From Alicyclobacillus suci (GTDB lineage: Bacteria > Bacillota > Bacilli > Alicyclobacillales > Alicyclobacillaceae), in the NCBI RefSeq assembly GCF_017329615.1, contig NZ_JAFMTW010000013.1, positions 29,877-93,876 of the forward strand: a stretch of DNA of 64,000 nt, read 5' to 3'. A program made the translations under genes and the position numbers. The notes beneath the pieces were generated by a model. That model was not told the DNA's origin. It did no database searches and saw nothing but the letters and a program-made list of their open reading frames with translations. The first letter of the stretch is position 1. Every line of letters starts with the position of its first letter. Positions 1-8,178 of the stretch are shown piece after piece.

Positions 1-174
1 GCAGTACATCAGCACGGCAAGGTGCAAATTGCGATTTCGACATCCGGCCATTCCCCTGCACTCGCCAAACGCCTACGCGAAGCGCTCGAGGAAGATCTCG
101 CCGATGGCGGTCGCCGGTTTTATGACCTACTCACGAGTTGCCAAATCGACGACCCGCAGCAGGCGGGCGATTAG
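1..174 (+). CDS. Precorrin-2 dehydrogenase / sirohydrochlorin ferrochelatase, C-terminal end (partial)
   Basis: The frame is open from base 1 to TAG at 172-174, giving the last 57 residues of a protein that begins outside the window. It contains ISTSGHSPALAKRLRE, the conserved IST-G-SPALA-R-R stretch of the Met8/CysG N-terminal family, which oxidises precorrin-2 and inserts iron to make siroheme. The tail after this motif is short, as in stand-alone Bacillus-type enzymes without the CysG methyltransferase half. Its stop overlaps the stop of the convergent exonuclease gene: bases 171-174 read TTAG, giving TAA on one strand and TAG on the other. The family call is good; which of the two activities is present cannot be judged from this fragment. 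Confidence 0.72.
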   Translation, partial: AVHQHGKVQIAISTSGHSPALAKRLREALEEDLADGGRRFYDLLTSCQIDDPQQAGD

Positions 175-1238
175 CCTGCAAGTTCCTCCCCATCGGGCTT
201 GACCGTCGGCAGTTTCTTCAGCAAACTGCTGAACTCCAACTCGACAAACTTCTCGCGGGCCTGTGCGTAATCAATGCGCACTTCTAGGCTCGCGGCATCG
301 ACAGTTGCCAAAGCTTCGATATCGGTCCGAATCGTCGCCAGCGCCTTGCTCAAAACCGCTGCGCGCTTGCCAACGAGCTCCGTGTCCGACTCCTTGGTCA
401 AGTAGACAAGCGGAGACCTGGCAATACCCAGTTCCTTAAACAGCCGTTTGACCTCAGACTCGTGCTCCGGACACATATCCTCAATATAATCATACAAGTC
501 CTCAATTTTCCCAAACTCGCGCAACAGCGGCACAGCCGCTTTCTCCCCAACGCCTTTGACGCCTGGAATGTTGTCGCTGCTATCGCCCTCCAGCGCCTTT
601 TTGTCGACCATCTGCCAAGGTTTGAGGCCATACTCCTCCTCAAAGGTCACGGTCGTGTACTCGAACGTGCCGTCCGGCACAGCCAGTTCCTTGACGTTAA
701 GTCCGCGGCTCTTATACAGCGCCTCTGCCTTTGAGGTGAGCAGCCAAACGCGCGTCCCTTCTGAAATAAGTTGCAGCGCATCCTGATCTTTGGTGTAAAT
801 GTAGACAGGCATGTCCTTTTCAAATTTACGCGCTAACGTCCCGATGATGTCATCCGCCTCGTAATCGTCAAACCAGAATTGGGCGATATTCATCGCCGAG
901 AGCAACGATTGCATCGTGCCATACTGCTGGCCAAGAATCGGCAACGCATCCTCCCGGTGACCTTTATAATCTGGATACAATTCGCGCCGAAACGTATTGC
1001 GTGACACATCCCAAGCCACGGCCAAATGGGTTGGCTTCTGACGCTCCACCAAGTTCAACAAAATCCGCGTCATTGGGTATACCGCATTGGTATAAATCCC
1101 ACTCTCTGTACACAACGCCTTCTTCCGCAGATACGCTTCCCGTTCTTCCTGCGATTTGAGCTGATAATAATCCCTTGGCACGTTACCAAAAAACGAGGTC
1201 GTCAAAAGTGACGACCCATCAATTAAAACAAGCTTCAT
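171..1238 (-). CDS. 5'-3' exonuclease of the DNA polymerase I N-terminal family
   Basis: A 355-residue single-domain flap/5'-3' exonuclease, the family that removes RNA primers and flaps. Metal-binding acidic motifs are present: LIDGSS at residues 4-9, YEADDIIGTLA near 126-136, KDQDALQL near 150-157, and the helix-hairpin-helix block GDSSDNIPGVKGVGEKAA near 218-235. There is no 3'-5' exonuclease or polymerase domain. The frame stays open 36 codons upstream, but the ATG at 1238 is preceded by GAGGTGG at good spacing and the protein then begins MKLVLIDGSS as the family does. It is convergent with the siroheme gene, and the two stop codons overlap. Confidence 0.88.
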   Translation of the reverse strand: MKLVLIDGSSLLTTSFFGNVPRDYYQLKSQEEREAYLRKKALCTESGIYTNAVYPMTRILLNLVERQKPTHLAVAWDVSRNTFRRELYPDYKGHREDALPILGQQYGTMQSLLSAMNIAQFWFDDYEADDIIGTLARKFEKDMPVYIYTKDQDALQLISEGTRVWLLTSKAEALYKSRGLNVKELAVPDGTFEYTTVTFEEEYGLKPWQMVDKKALEGDSSDNIPGVKGVGEKAAVPLLREFGKIEDLYDYIEDMCPEHESEVKRLFKELGIARSPLVYLTKESDTELVGKRAAVLSKALATIRTDIEALATVDAASLEVRIDYAQAREKFVELEFSSLLKKLPTVKPDGEELAG

Positions 1239-1342
1239 GTAGCCCACCTCGTGTCCAATCATGCTGTCCCTCATTGTAACACGAAGGGCATACAAGCCGA
1301 TCTTTAACACAAATAGGATCCCTTTGGGGCGGGACCCCATTC

Positions 1343-1762
1343 TCATTGTCCGTCGCCGTCCTCGCGATGGATGACACCGCGCAACGCCTTGCGATACTCG
1401 TCGTCGCTGAGCGCTTGTTTCTGTTGTGCCTCCGTCTCCTTTGACGGCTCGTCCGCGCCATCTGCACCCTGCGCCTGTAACTGCAGGCGCAGGGCCTCCC
1501 GATACGCCAAATCTCCCTGGCCGCGTGAAGCTCCAGAAGGCGTATCGTCATCCTCAGTACCGAAAGAGGCCCTCGTTTCCCCCGCCAGTGCCGTCGTCTC
1601 TGCATCGACGACTGCGTGCTCGGCGGCGTACTCACTCGTATCGACCGCCTCTATGTCACCCGCTTCATCCGTTCGCTCACGCCGGATGGCCCGCATACTG
1701 GTGCCAATGAAGATAACGCCGAGTATGATGACAACCGCCGCAAAGATGAGAAAATACTTCAC
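1343..1762 (-). CDS. Small membrane-anchored protein of unknown function
   Basis: 139 residues starting at a GTG preceded by a purine-rich GGGGGGAAA site. Residues 1-25 form one hydrophobic segment followed by RRER, so the protein is probably held in the membrane with the rest in the cytoplasm. The remainder is acidic, rich in Ala, Glu and Asp, and probably disordered. Two short similar stretches near the C-terminus (AYREALR and EYRKALR) suggest paired helices. I do not recognise a family. Adjacent genes on the same strand are separated by 44 and 104 bases, so it may share a transcript with the flavodoxin-like gene. Confidence 0.6.
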   Translation of the reverse strand: MKYFLIFAAVVIILGVIFIGTSMRAIRRERTDEAGDIEAVDTSEYAAEHAVVDAETTALAGETRASFGTEDDDTPSGASRGQGDLAYREALRLQLQAQGADGADEPSKETEAQQKQALSDDEYRKALRGVIHREDGDGQ

Positions 1763-1806
1763 CAGTTTCCCCCCGCTCCCTCCATCTCATGGGTCCAAAC
1801 ACGGAC

Positions 1807-2346
1807 TCACGATACAAATTTGCGCGTGATATCCGCAACGCGTCGCCCCAAAACGCGACCTAGAGCCAAATCAGAATCCGTTGGCATATTCATCGGCGCA
1901 TCCTCCGACACCTCAACAGGGCAGGTGACACCGACACCGTAATACGACCCGTAGAGTACATTTTCCGGAACGTTACCAGGAAGGCCGACAATCACCATGC
2001 CGTTGTGCAGCATCGGTGTAATCAGGTTCCACAACGTCATCTCGATACCGCCGTGAACTGTCGCCGTAGTGCAAAATGCTGCACCCACTTTGCCAACGAG
2101 CTGGCCGCGCGCCCACAACGGTCCAAGTTTGTCGATCCACGCCTTCAATCCGGAACTAATCGTGCCAAAATGGCCCGGACAGCCCCAAATAATTGCATCC
2201 ATATCCGCTAGATCTCGAGGATCAGCCTCCGACACATGATGCAGGTGAACATTTGCGTCGGCAGCGGATTTCGCACCCTCCGCGATGGCGTTGGCCAAAG
2301 CCTCGGTGTGGCCTGCTTCACTGTCATATACCACGTAAATCTCCAT
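1807..2346 (-). CDS. Flavodoxin-like NAD(P)H:quinone oxidoreductase (WrbA-type)
   Basis: 179 residues with a flavodoxin fold. The FMN phosphate loop is seen as [18 protein letters not shown] near residues 6-23, and [20 protein letters not shown] (about 60-80) matches the second FMN-binding loop of WrbA proteins, which pass two electrons from NAD(P)H to quinones. The family also has an aromatic/Gly-rich region near GSYYGVG, present here. The ATG at 2346 has GGAGGGGG upstream and is preferred over a start six codons earlier. The protein is slightly shorter than the usual 195-205 residues. Confidence 0.8.
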   Translation of the reverse strand: MEIYVVYDSEAGHTEALANAIAEGAKSAADANVHLHHVSEADPRDLADMDAIIWGCPGHFGTISSGLKAWIDKLGPLWARGQLVGKVGAAFCTTATVHGGIEMTLWNLITPMLHNGMVIVGLPGNVPENVLYGSYYGVGVTCPVEVSEDAPMNMPTDSDLALGRVLGRRVADITRKFVS

Positions 2347-2378
2347 CGCCAGTACCCCCTCCACGTCTAATGCTGCAA

Positions 2379-4007
2379 TTACCGCTCACTTGTCTCTACC
2401 ACAGCCGGGGCCGGCAGGGCACGTTGTGGTTCGCGCTTTGCATTCGCAGGTTGCAGTTTTTTATTTCGCCGCAGGAATAGCGACAAGACAAGCGCCAATA
2501 AAGCGAGTGCGGCAGCAACCAGATACGCGTCGTCCACCCCCTGAACCCCAGCCAGTTTTTGCGTTTGGCCATACAGGACATACGTCGCGTACGCCTGTGC
2601 AGTCTGTATTGATCCGCCGAGTTCCCCAGCGAACCCCTGTACCAGGGTGTGCATCGAATTGGCCAACTGCGGATTCGTCGCAGTGACCGTATTGATATAC
2701 TGGTTGTAGTGCGTGTTTGTCCTATCTGTCATAACGGTCGTCAACAGGGACGTTCCCAGACTACCAGCCACCATGCGGACCGTATTCGCCGCCGCCGTCC
2801 CATGTGCCGTCACCTGCCGCGGCAGATAGTTCAAACCACTGGTCATGATAGTCATAGCGATAAAGCCCATGCCAAACATCCGGAATGTGTACACCCACTC
2901 AATGTGCCGAAACGGCGTCGTGGAGGTAAGATGCCCCAATTCCCAGGTCGTAATTACCGTAATCAGAAGCCCGACAATGGCCAGCGGCCGAATCCCGATT
3001 TTATCGAGCAACGCCCCGGAAATCGGTGACATGATGCCCATCAAAATCGCACCCGGCAACATCAAGAGACCGGAATCGAGTGAACTGTACCCACGAAGAT
3101 TTTGCATGTACAAGGGCGTCAGCAGCGTCCCCCCAAACATCGCCATGTTGACGACGCAACTCACCCCCGCCGCCAGTGAAAATCCCCCGACTTTGAACAC
3201 GCGAAGGTTGAGCAATGGCGTTCGTGCGGTCAATTCCCGAATAATGAACAGGATGATGAACACCCCGCCGATAATCAGGCTGACAATCACAATCGCGCTA
3301 CCCCATCCATTGCTCCCTGCTTCACTAAACCCGTACAACAAAGCGCCAAGACCAATGGTCGAACTGAGGAAACTCAGCACAGCAAACTTCGGAAATGTGC
3401 GCTGCGTCACGTTTTTTAGAAAGATGGCCGCTATCACAATGTCGATAATGGCGACTGGAATTACGATATAAAACAACACGCGCCACGAATAGTTCTGGAT
3501 AATCCATCCTGATAGCGTAGGCCCTACGGCGGGTGCAAAGAACATCGCAATCCCGATGGTTCCCATCGCCCGCCCCCGCGTCTCGGGAGGATAAAGTGTC
3601 ATGATGACCGTCATCATCAACGGCATCATGACACCAGCGCCAGCAGCCTGAATTACGCGTCCAATCATCATGACCATAAAGTCAGGTGCAGCCGCGCAAA
3701 AAACAGAACCGATGCCAAAAAGCGACATTGCGCCAAGAAACAGTTGCCTCGTCGTAAAGGTTCCCATCAGAAACGCCGTCAGGGGGATGATGATGCCGTT
3801 TGCCAACATATACCCTGTGCTTAGCCATTGAACGGTATTCGCGGAGACATTGAAATCGTTCATCAGTTTCGGAATCGCGACGTTCAATAACGTTTGGTTG
3901 AGAATCGCAGCAAATGCTCCAATCACCAAGGATATTAAGATGGGCGCTTTATGGATGTTCGCCGGATCAAAACCGTTCGGCCCAGATGGCGTGGCTGTCT
4001 GATTCAT
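2379..4007 (-). CDS. DHA2-family (EmrB/QacA) drug:H+ antiporter
   Basis: 542 residues with about 14 hydrophobic segments. Family motifs include the loop 2-3 region ending in [11 protein letters not shown], the [18 protein letters not shown] stretch (motif B) and [18 protein letters not shown] (motif C), typical of 14-TM multidrug exporters. The C-terminal 40 residues are charged and cytoplasmic. The ATG at 4007 has AGGGGG upstream. The gene starts 12 bases after the HlyD-type gene on the same strand, giving the usual adaptor-exporter order of emrA-emrB pairs. In a monoderm the adaptor probably acts at the outer face of the membrane. The substrate cannot be inferred. Confidence 0.9.
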   Translation of the reverse strand: MNQTATPSGPNGFDPANIHKAPILISLVIGAFAAILNQTLLNVAIPKLMNDFNVSANTVQWLSTGYMLANGIIIPLTAFLMGTFTTRQLFLGAMSLFGIGSVFCAAAPDFMVMMIGRVIQAAGAGVMMPLMMTVIMTLYPPETRGRAMGTIGIAMFFAPAVGPTLSGWIIQNYSWRVLFYIVIPVAIIDIVIAAIFLKNVTQRTFPKFAVLSFLSSTIGLGALLYGFSEAGSNGWGSAIVIVSLIIGGVFIILFIIRELTARTPLLNLRVFKVGGFSLAAGVSCVVNMAMFGGTLLTPLYMQNLRGYSSLDSGLLMLPGAILMGIMSPISGALLDKIGIRPLAIVGLLITVITTWELGHLTSTTPFRHIEWVYTFRMFGMGFIAMTIMTSGLNYLPRQVTAHGTAAANTVRMVAGSLGTSLLTTVMTDRTNTHYNQYINTVTATNPQLANSMHTLVQGFAGELGGSIQTAQAYATYVLYGQTQKLAGVQGVDDAYLVAAALALLALVLSLFLRRNKKLQPANAKREPQRALPAPAVVETSER

Positions 4008-4019
4008 CTCGCCGCCCCC

Positions 4020-4661
4020 TTACTTGTGGATGCGAACACTTGCGTTCATGCCGGGCGCTAGACGGCCTGTACCCGATTGAATTTGGATTTGCACGGGGAT
4101 GACTTGTGTGACCTTCGTATAGTTCGCATCGGAACTCCCGGTTGGCAACAACGAAAACGTCGAAGCGGTCGCTAGGCCCACTTGTTTGACCACACCGGTG
4201 TACGTCGTCCCAGGATAAGCGTCAACGTATACGTCCACCGTCTGCCCGACCTTGACGTCGTTGATTTGGGTTTCCTTGATATTGGCGGTGATCCACAAGT
4301 TGTTTAAATCGTAAGCGTATGCCAAGGGTGTGCCGGCGGATACAAATTCGTTGTTCACGGCCATATTTTGGACGATAGTCGAGTTTTGTGGATCCGTTAT
4401 CGCCATCGTCCCACGCGCCCCCGGTACCACTAACGTACCAACGGTGTCACCTGCGTTAAACTGCGTGCCAACCGTCCCGTTCCAACTGGTCAATTTTCCG
4501 CTTGCCGGAGCCGCAATGACGATTTGCTGCCCGGTGACTTGTGCGTCGTCGGTCTTCAAATATGAGGTGGACTGATTGTAGTAGTAATAACCCACGAAGC
4601 CCGCGATAAGAACGACTACAATCACGACAATCTGCACGATTAGCATGCGTCTAGCGTTCAT
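4020..4661 (-). CDS. HlyD/EmrA-family membrane-fusion (adaptor) protein, short form
   Basis: 213 residues: one N-terminal transmembrane helix (about residues 6-28), then the lipoyl/biotin-like half motif TDDAQVTGQQIVIAAPASG, a single barrel-sandwich region and a C-terminal beta domain ending LAPGMNASVRIHK. The long coiled-coil hairpin of Gram-negative EmrA is missing; the two lipoyl halves are joined by a short Gly/Thr-rich loop. This short architecture is common in Firmicutes. The ATG at 4661 follows AGGGGG at a rather long 12-base spacing, and an upstream in-frame ATG at 4703 has no better site. It is operonic with the DHA2 exporter downstream. Confidence 0.85.
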   Translation of the reverse strand: MNARRMLIVQIVVIVVVLIAGFVGYYYYNQSTSYLKTDDAQVTGQQIVIAAPASGKLTSWNGTVGTQFNAGDTVGTLVVPGARGTMAITDPQNSTIVQNMAVNNEFVSAGTPLAYAYDLNNLWITANIKETQINDVKVGQTVDVYVDAYPGTTYTGVVKQVGLATASTFSLLPTGSSDANYTKVTQVIPVQIQIQSGTGRLAPGMNASVRIHK

Positions 4662-4904
4662 AACGTCCCAAATCCCCCTAAAGTGAAATCTCAGTCGGCG
4701 CAACTGCTCCCCGTATCATGCCCATTCATCCTTCAAATTAGGTACAAGGCGCCACGCCCGATATGTTCTTCACCGTCAGGAATTTTATTCGAGCGATATT
4801 TTATTGACTAAATTTCATGGGAATCATCTTTAGGGGAATATGAAATTCAGGTTCAGAGGGGACTTCGTCTGGGACACCGAGGCGATGTCCCTAATGTAAC
4901 CAGC

Positions 4905-6143
4905 TTAGCGGAGCGACGACACAACGCGCGCCAACGCGTCTAAAAACGCATCCACTTCGTGGTTCGTGTTGTATGGCGCAAGACCCGCACGGACAAATCC
5001 GCCAGAGGCCTGAACACCGAGTTTGTGGGCAAGTGTTGTGGCGTAGAAGTCGCCGTCGGCAATAAACAGGCCGTAGTCGTCGACCATTCGCCGGCAGACC
5101 TGACGTGACGACACGCCATCCACGGTAAACGCAATGGTAGGCGTTTTACGAACGGAATGCGGCGCGGCATACAGATGAACGCCTGGCAGTTCTCGAATGC
5201 CTTCCCGCACCCGCCAGGCCAGTGTATCCTCATATGCCTCAATTGTCTCAAGCGCACTGACTAGTTTTTCCCGGAGGGTTGGCCCTTCCCCCAACGTGCT
5301 CAGGTAGGTGATAGCTGCTCCCACGCCCGCGATGCCTGCATGATTTTGTGTACCTGTTTCCAACTTATCTGGAATGAACGATGGTGCCGGGTCTAGTTTG
5401 TAAACGTCGAGGGCTTCAAAGAGATCTCGGCGAATCGCGGCGATGCCTACATGTGGTGCAAAAAATTTATACGCCGAGCACAAGAGAATATCCGCGCCTA
5501 ACGCATCTCTGTCGATGGGAATGTGCGGTGCGGCATGAACCGCATCCACAGCCACCCATGCGCCAACAGCATGCGCTTTATTAGCAATCGCGCGCACATC
5601 GGTCACCGTCCCCACCGCGTTCGAAGCCAAACCGACGGCCACGAGGCGAGTTCGGGGCGTGAGTAGTTCGTCGAGCTCATCTACATGTAACGTCAACATC
5701 GTAGGATGAACCGTTAACCACTTGACGACGACGCCCTTATCCTCAGCTGCTCTGCGCCAAGGGTCGACGTTCGCTCGGTGATCTAACTCGGTGACAATGA
5801 TTTCGTCACCAGGTTGCCATTCCCGTGCCAACGCGCGGCTAATCGCAAACGTCAACGTGGTCATATTCGGCCCAAACGCCACTTCTTCCTCAGCGGTGTT
5901 CAGCAGACAACCCACACTGTGCCGGGCTTGCGCCAACAACGCCTCTGTTTCGACACTGGTCGGAAATACGCCATGCAAATTGGCGCCGCCTGACGACATA
6001 TAATGCGAAACCGCGTCAATGGCCGCCTGACAAACTTGCGATCCGCCCGGACCGTCGAAGTACACCACCTGCTGCCCTCGATACGTACGCCCTAAGGCTG
6101 GGAATTGCGCTCGAACCCGTTCCACATCCAGTTGCAAAGCCAC
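4905..6143 (-). CDS. Cysteine-desulfurase-like class V aminotransferase without the active-site cysteine
   Basis: 412 residues of the fold-type I PLP group that includes SufS and CsdA. The PLP lysine is K226 in CSAYKFFAPHVG, and VAVDAVHAAPH near 198-208 carries the Asp and His that hold the cofactor. Where SufS has its persulfide cysteine (GHHCAQP), this protein reads GDFYATTLAHKLG, so the sulfur acceptor is missing. That fits the cysteine-desulfurase-like subfamily rather than a true SufS, and no Suf genes lie nearby. The GTG start at 6143 has GAGGGAGG upstream. The reaction is unknown; a lyase or transaminase role is possible. Confidence 0.8.
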   Translation of the reverse strand: MALQLDVERVRAQFPALGRTYRGQQVVYFDGPGGSQVCQAAIDAVSHYMSSGGANLHGVFPTSVETEALLAQARHSVGCLLNTAEEEVAFGPNMTTLTFAISRALAREWQPGDEIIVTELDHRANVDPWRRAAEDKGVVVKWLTVHPTMLTLHVDELDELLTPRTRLVAVGLASNAVGTVTDVRAIANKAHAVGAWVAVDAVHAAPHIPIDRDALGADILLCSAYKFFAPHVGIAAIRRDLFEALDVYKLDPAPSFIPDKLETGTQNHAGIAGVGAAITYLSTLGEGPTLREKLVSALETIEAYEDTLAWRVREGIRELPGVHLYAAPHSVRKTPTIAFTVDGVSSRQVCRRMVDDYGLFIADGDFYATTLAHKLGVQASGGFVRAGLAPYNTNHEVDAFLDALARVVSSLR

Positions 6144-6181
6144 GCCATAGCCTCCCTCACGGAATCCCTGTTTGCTATATG

Positions 6182-6652
6182 CTAATCCTTATCAACTTCC
6201 GGCAACGCCGAGCGTTCTGGCGGCAACGGCAACAACTTCACACGTTTCCTCCGAAACACCCACCATCGGGAGCCTGCGTAGTTCATACACAACGCCGTTC
6301 CATTCGCAGCAACTTTGCTAAACGACAAAGAGATATGCAGGGAGTGATCTGCTACAAACAGTGCCAACAGAGAGCCGAAAATAGACAGGACATTCAACAT
6401 GCCAAACTTCACCATCTCATACACGTTGAACGCGTCTCGTTTGGCAAAGGTCAATCGACGGTTGAGAAAATAGCTATTGATTGCGCCGCACGGATACGAA
6501 ATGAGTTGTGCGGCAAGATAATTCATATGCGCGTAGTGATATGCGGAATAATACGCCGCTGTATCCACGAACAGGTTGGTAAACCCAACCACACAAAACA
6601 AGGCAATCTGCCGAAACAACGAAACTAGGCGAGCGATTTGGAATCTCGTCAT
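6182..6652 (-). CDS. GtrA-family polytopic membrane protein
   Basis: 156 residues with four predicted transmembrane segments and the family pattern FCVVGFTNLFVDTAAYY near the start and NRRLTFAKR near the middle. GtrA proteins are thought to move undecaprenyl-phosphate-linked sugars across the membrane or to help polysaccharide decoration. No partner glycosyltransferase lies beside it. The start is uncertain: the ATG at 6652 has no clear ribosome site, and one at 6676 (adding eight residues) has a weak GGGCGGA. The gene lies 38 bases upstream of the cysteine-desulfurase-like gene on the same strand. Confidence 0.8.
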   Translation of the reverse strand: MTRFQIARLVSLFRQIALFCVVGFTNLFVDTAAYYSAYHYAHMNYLAAQLISYPCGAINSYFLNRRLTFAKRDAFNVYEMVKFGMLNVLSIFGSLLALFVADHSLHISLSFSKVAANGTALCMNYAGSRWWVFRRKRVKLLPLPPERSALPEVDKD

Positions 6653-6902
6653 GGCAGTTCTACAGCGGAAACCCAATGATTCCGCCCGATTTCACAATAA
6701 ATGTAGTGCCCTTGGATTGTCATCGAACCTTCCTGCGCACACGACGCGTTGAAATCCTTTGCACCGGCGTGTGCGAAATTTCTATCATGGTATCACAGTG
6801 CCGAGCTACACGGGCAACCCAAAAATTCTATTTAGACGAATTATGTACCGCTTGCAATCCTCTTGGCAAGCACGGGCGACGCTCGCGCTCAACTCGCGCG
6901 CG

Positions 6903-7607
6903 TCATTTGATTAGGTGCAACGCCCGATAGTCGTCCGTCGTGACTTGTCCGTCCATCGGCAATCCGTGTGTGATTTGGAAGTAGACCAAGGCAAATTGCG
7001 TGGGCGCGTCAAAAACGCCTTTACAATCATCGCGATAATATCCCTCTGCCTGCAAACGCTGTTGCACTAAACGAACATCGGCTCCAATGTTGCCATACTC
7101 GAGCGTCCGCAAATGCGCCAAGGGATTCCCATGAATGACGACGCGTGTACCAATCGGAACGATGTCAAACAGTTGCTCGACGTCGCGATTCTTCATACGA
7201 ACACACCCGTGACTCGCGAAGCGGCCAATCGATGTAGGTTGATTTGTCCCATGAATCCCATAGGTTCCCCAAGGCACATTCAAACCGAGCCAGCGCGTGC
7301 CAAATCCACCGCCCCAGTCCTTTTGTTTGTCGACAATTTGCCAATCGCCTACGGGCGTTTGCGTCTGCGATTTCCCGAGCGCAACGTGCCATGCCCGGTA
7401 CAGTTGACCGTTCCGATACAGTTTTAGCACTGGCTGCTCTGTATCGATCTCAATCGTGTACGGGTTCTCAGATTCAGCCACAGATGGCGATGTTTTCGAA
7501 ACCGCCGCATATACCGGTTCGGTCGCCATCATCACCGCCACGACCAAGGCGAACAAAGACAGACAAACTCGTCGCCCAAAACCGCGGTGCATTCTGATTA
7601 CAGACAT
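6903..7607 (-). CDS. Secreted L,D-transpeptidase with C-terminal peptidoglycan-binding domain
   Basis: 234 residues. An N-terminal signal sequence (about residues 1-34, RR then a hydrophobic core ending VYAA) is followed by a YkuD catalytic domain. The catalytic motif is complete: HGT at 119-121 and SHGCVRM with His133 and Cys135. A C-terminal repeat (about 170-230, GADVRLVQQRLQAEGYY) is a PG_binding_1 domain. Such enzymes make 3-3 cross-links or attach proteins to peptidoglycan, for example in spore cortex or wall. The ATG at 7607 is chosen because AAGGGGGG sits eight bases upstream; further ATGs lie upstream but crowd this site. Confidence 0.88.
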   Translation of the reverse strand: MSVIRMHRGFGRRVCLSLFALVVAVMMATEPVYAAVSKTSPSVAESENPYTIEIDTEQPVLKLYRNGQLYRAWHVALGKSQTQTPVGDWQIVDKQKDWGGGFGTRWLGLNVPWGTYGIHGTNQPTSIGRFASHGCVRMKNRDVEQLFDIVPIGTRVVIHGNPLAHLRTLEYGNIGADVRLVQQRLQAEGYYRDDCKGVFDAPTQFALVYFQITHGLPMDGQVTTDDYRALHLIK

Positions 7608-7861
7608 CCGCATCACCCCCCTTATGGTCTTTGTATTCTTCATATTATGGGGCGAAGCCATGCATCGATGGAGTTGTGGAATGTCCAATGAACCGGAGGG
7701 TCATGAGCGGAAAACACCAGCCCAATACCAAGCGACGTACGAACGGACACACAAACCTGCAGCCTAAGCAAACGAAATGGGATTTTCATACATTCTCGGT
7801 TTGGTGTGTCCACCATATTGACTTAATACCACAGCTAAGACGGGATCGATTAAGCTACAAT
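7608..7861. other. Intergenic stretch before the IS3 relic
   Basis: No convincing gene. A 28-codon plus-strand frame at 7681-7767 (beginning MSNEPEGHERKTP) follows a weak GGAG and could be a small peptide, but nothing else supports it. The last 60 bases before 7862 probably belong to the left end of the former IS3 element. Confidence 0.3.
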
Positions 7862-8111
7862 ATGGCTATGAGAAAACACTATACAACATCATTCAAAGCG
7901 CAAGTCGTTCGGGAGCTTCTCAAGGAAGAGAAGACACCGGACTAGGTCTGAACGTGTGTCCATGGTTGATTTCAACAGTGAAAAACTTTCTGTTTCTCGG
8001 CAGGCCGAGTTACACAGCCTGAATCGCTCAAGCCTCTATAATCGTTGTGAAAAAAGCGCTTCCCGATGGCGGAAGCGCCTTTTTCGCAATTGCCTAGAGT
8101 TGATGGTGTAG
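7862..8111 (+). mobile_element. IS3-family insertion sequence relic, collapsed by internal deletion
   Basis: Two adjacent fragments of an IS3-type transposase remain. At 7862-7945 the first codons of orfA read MRKHYTTSFKAQVVRELL, ending at TAG after EEKTPD, where family members continue into the helix-turn-helix. At 7962-8111 a second frame reads MVDFNSEKLSVSRQAELH then SLNRSSLYN, the start of orfB. Most of orfA and all of the DDE catalytic core are gone, so the element cannot move by itself. The orfB fragment runs into a terminator hairpin. Terminal repeats were not identified with confidence. Confidence 0.7.
8050..8084. terminator. Bidirectional rho-independent terminator
   Basis: Perfect 8-bp stem GCGCTTCC / GGAAGCGC (8056-8063 and 8071-8078) with a 7-base loop, an A run on the left and five T on the right. 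On the minus strand it ends the acyltransferase gene; on the plus strand it lies inside the IS3 relic. Confidence 0.8.
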
Positions 8112-8178
8112 TCAGTAGTCTACAAGGAGAGAAGGAATCGCATCCGTTCCGTAAACATCGTTCTTCAACAACAAAATG

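Noticed and set aside
4859..4900. Inverted repeat GGGACA...TGTCCC after the cysteine-desulfurase-like gene
   Set aside because: Six-base stem with no T run on either strand; not strong enough for a terminator.
6852..6873. Hairpin GCTTGC-N10-GCAAGC upstream of the GtrA gene
   Set aside because: Short stem, no T run and no clear functional position.
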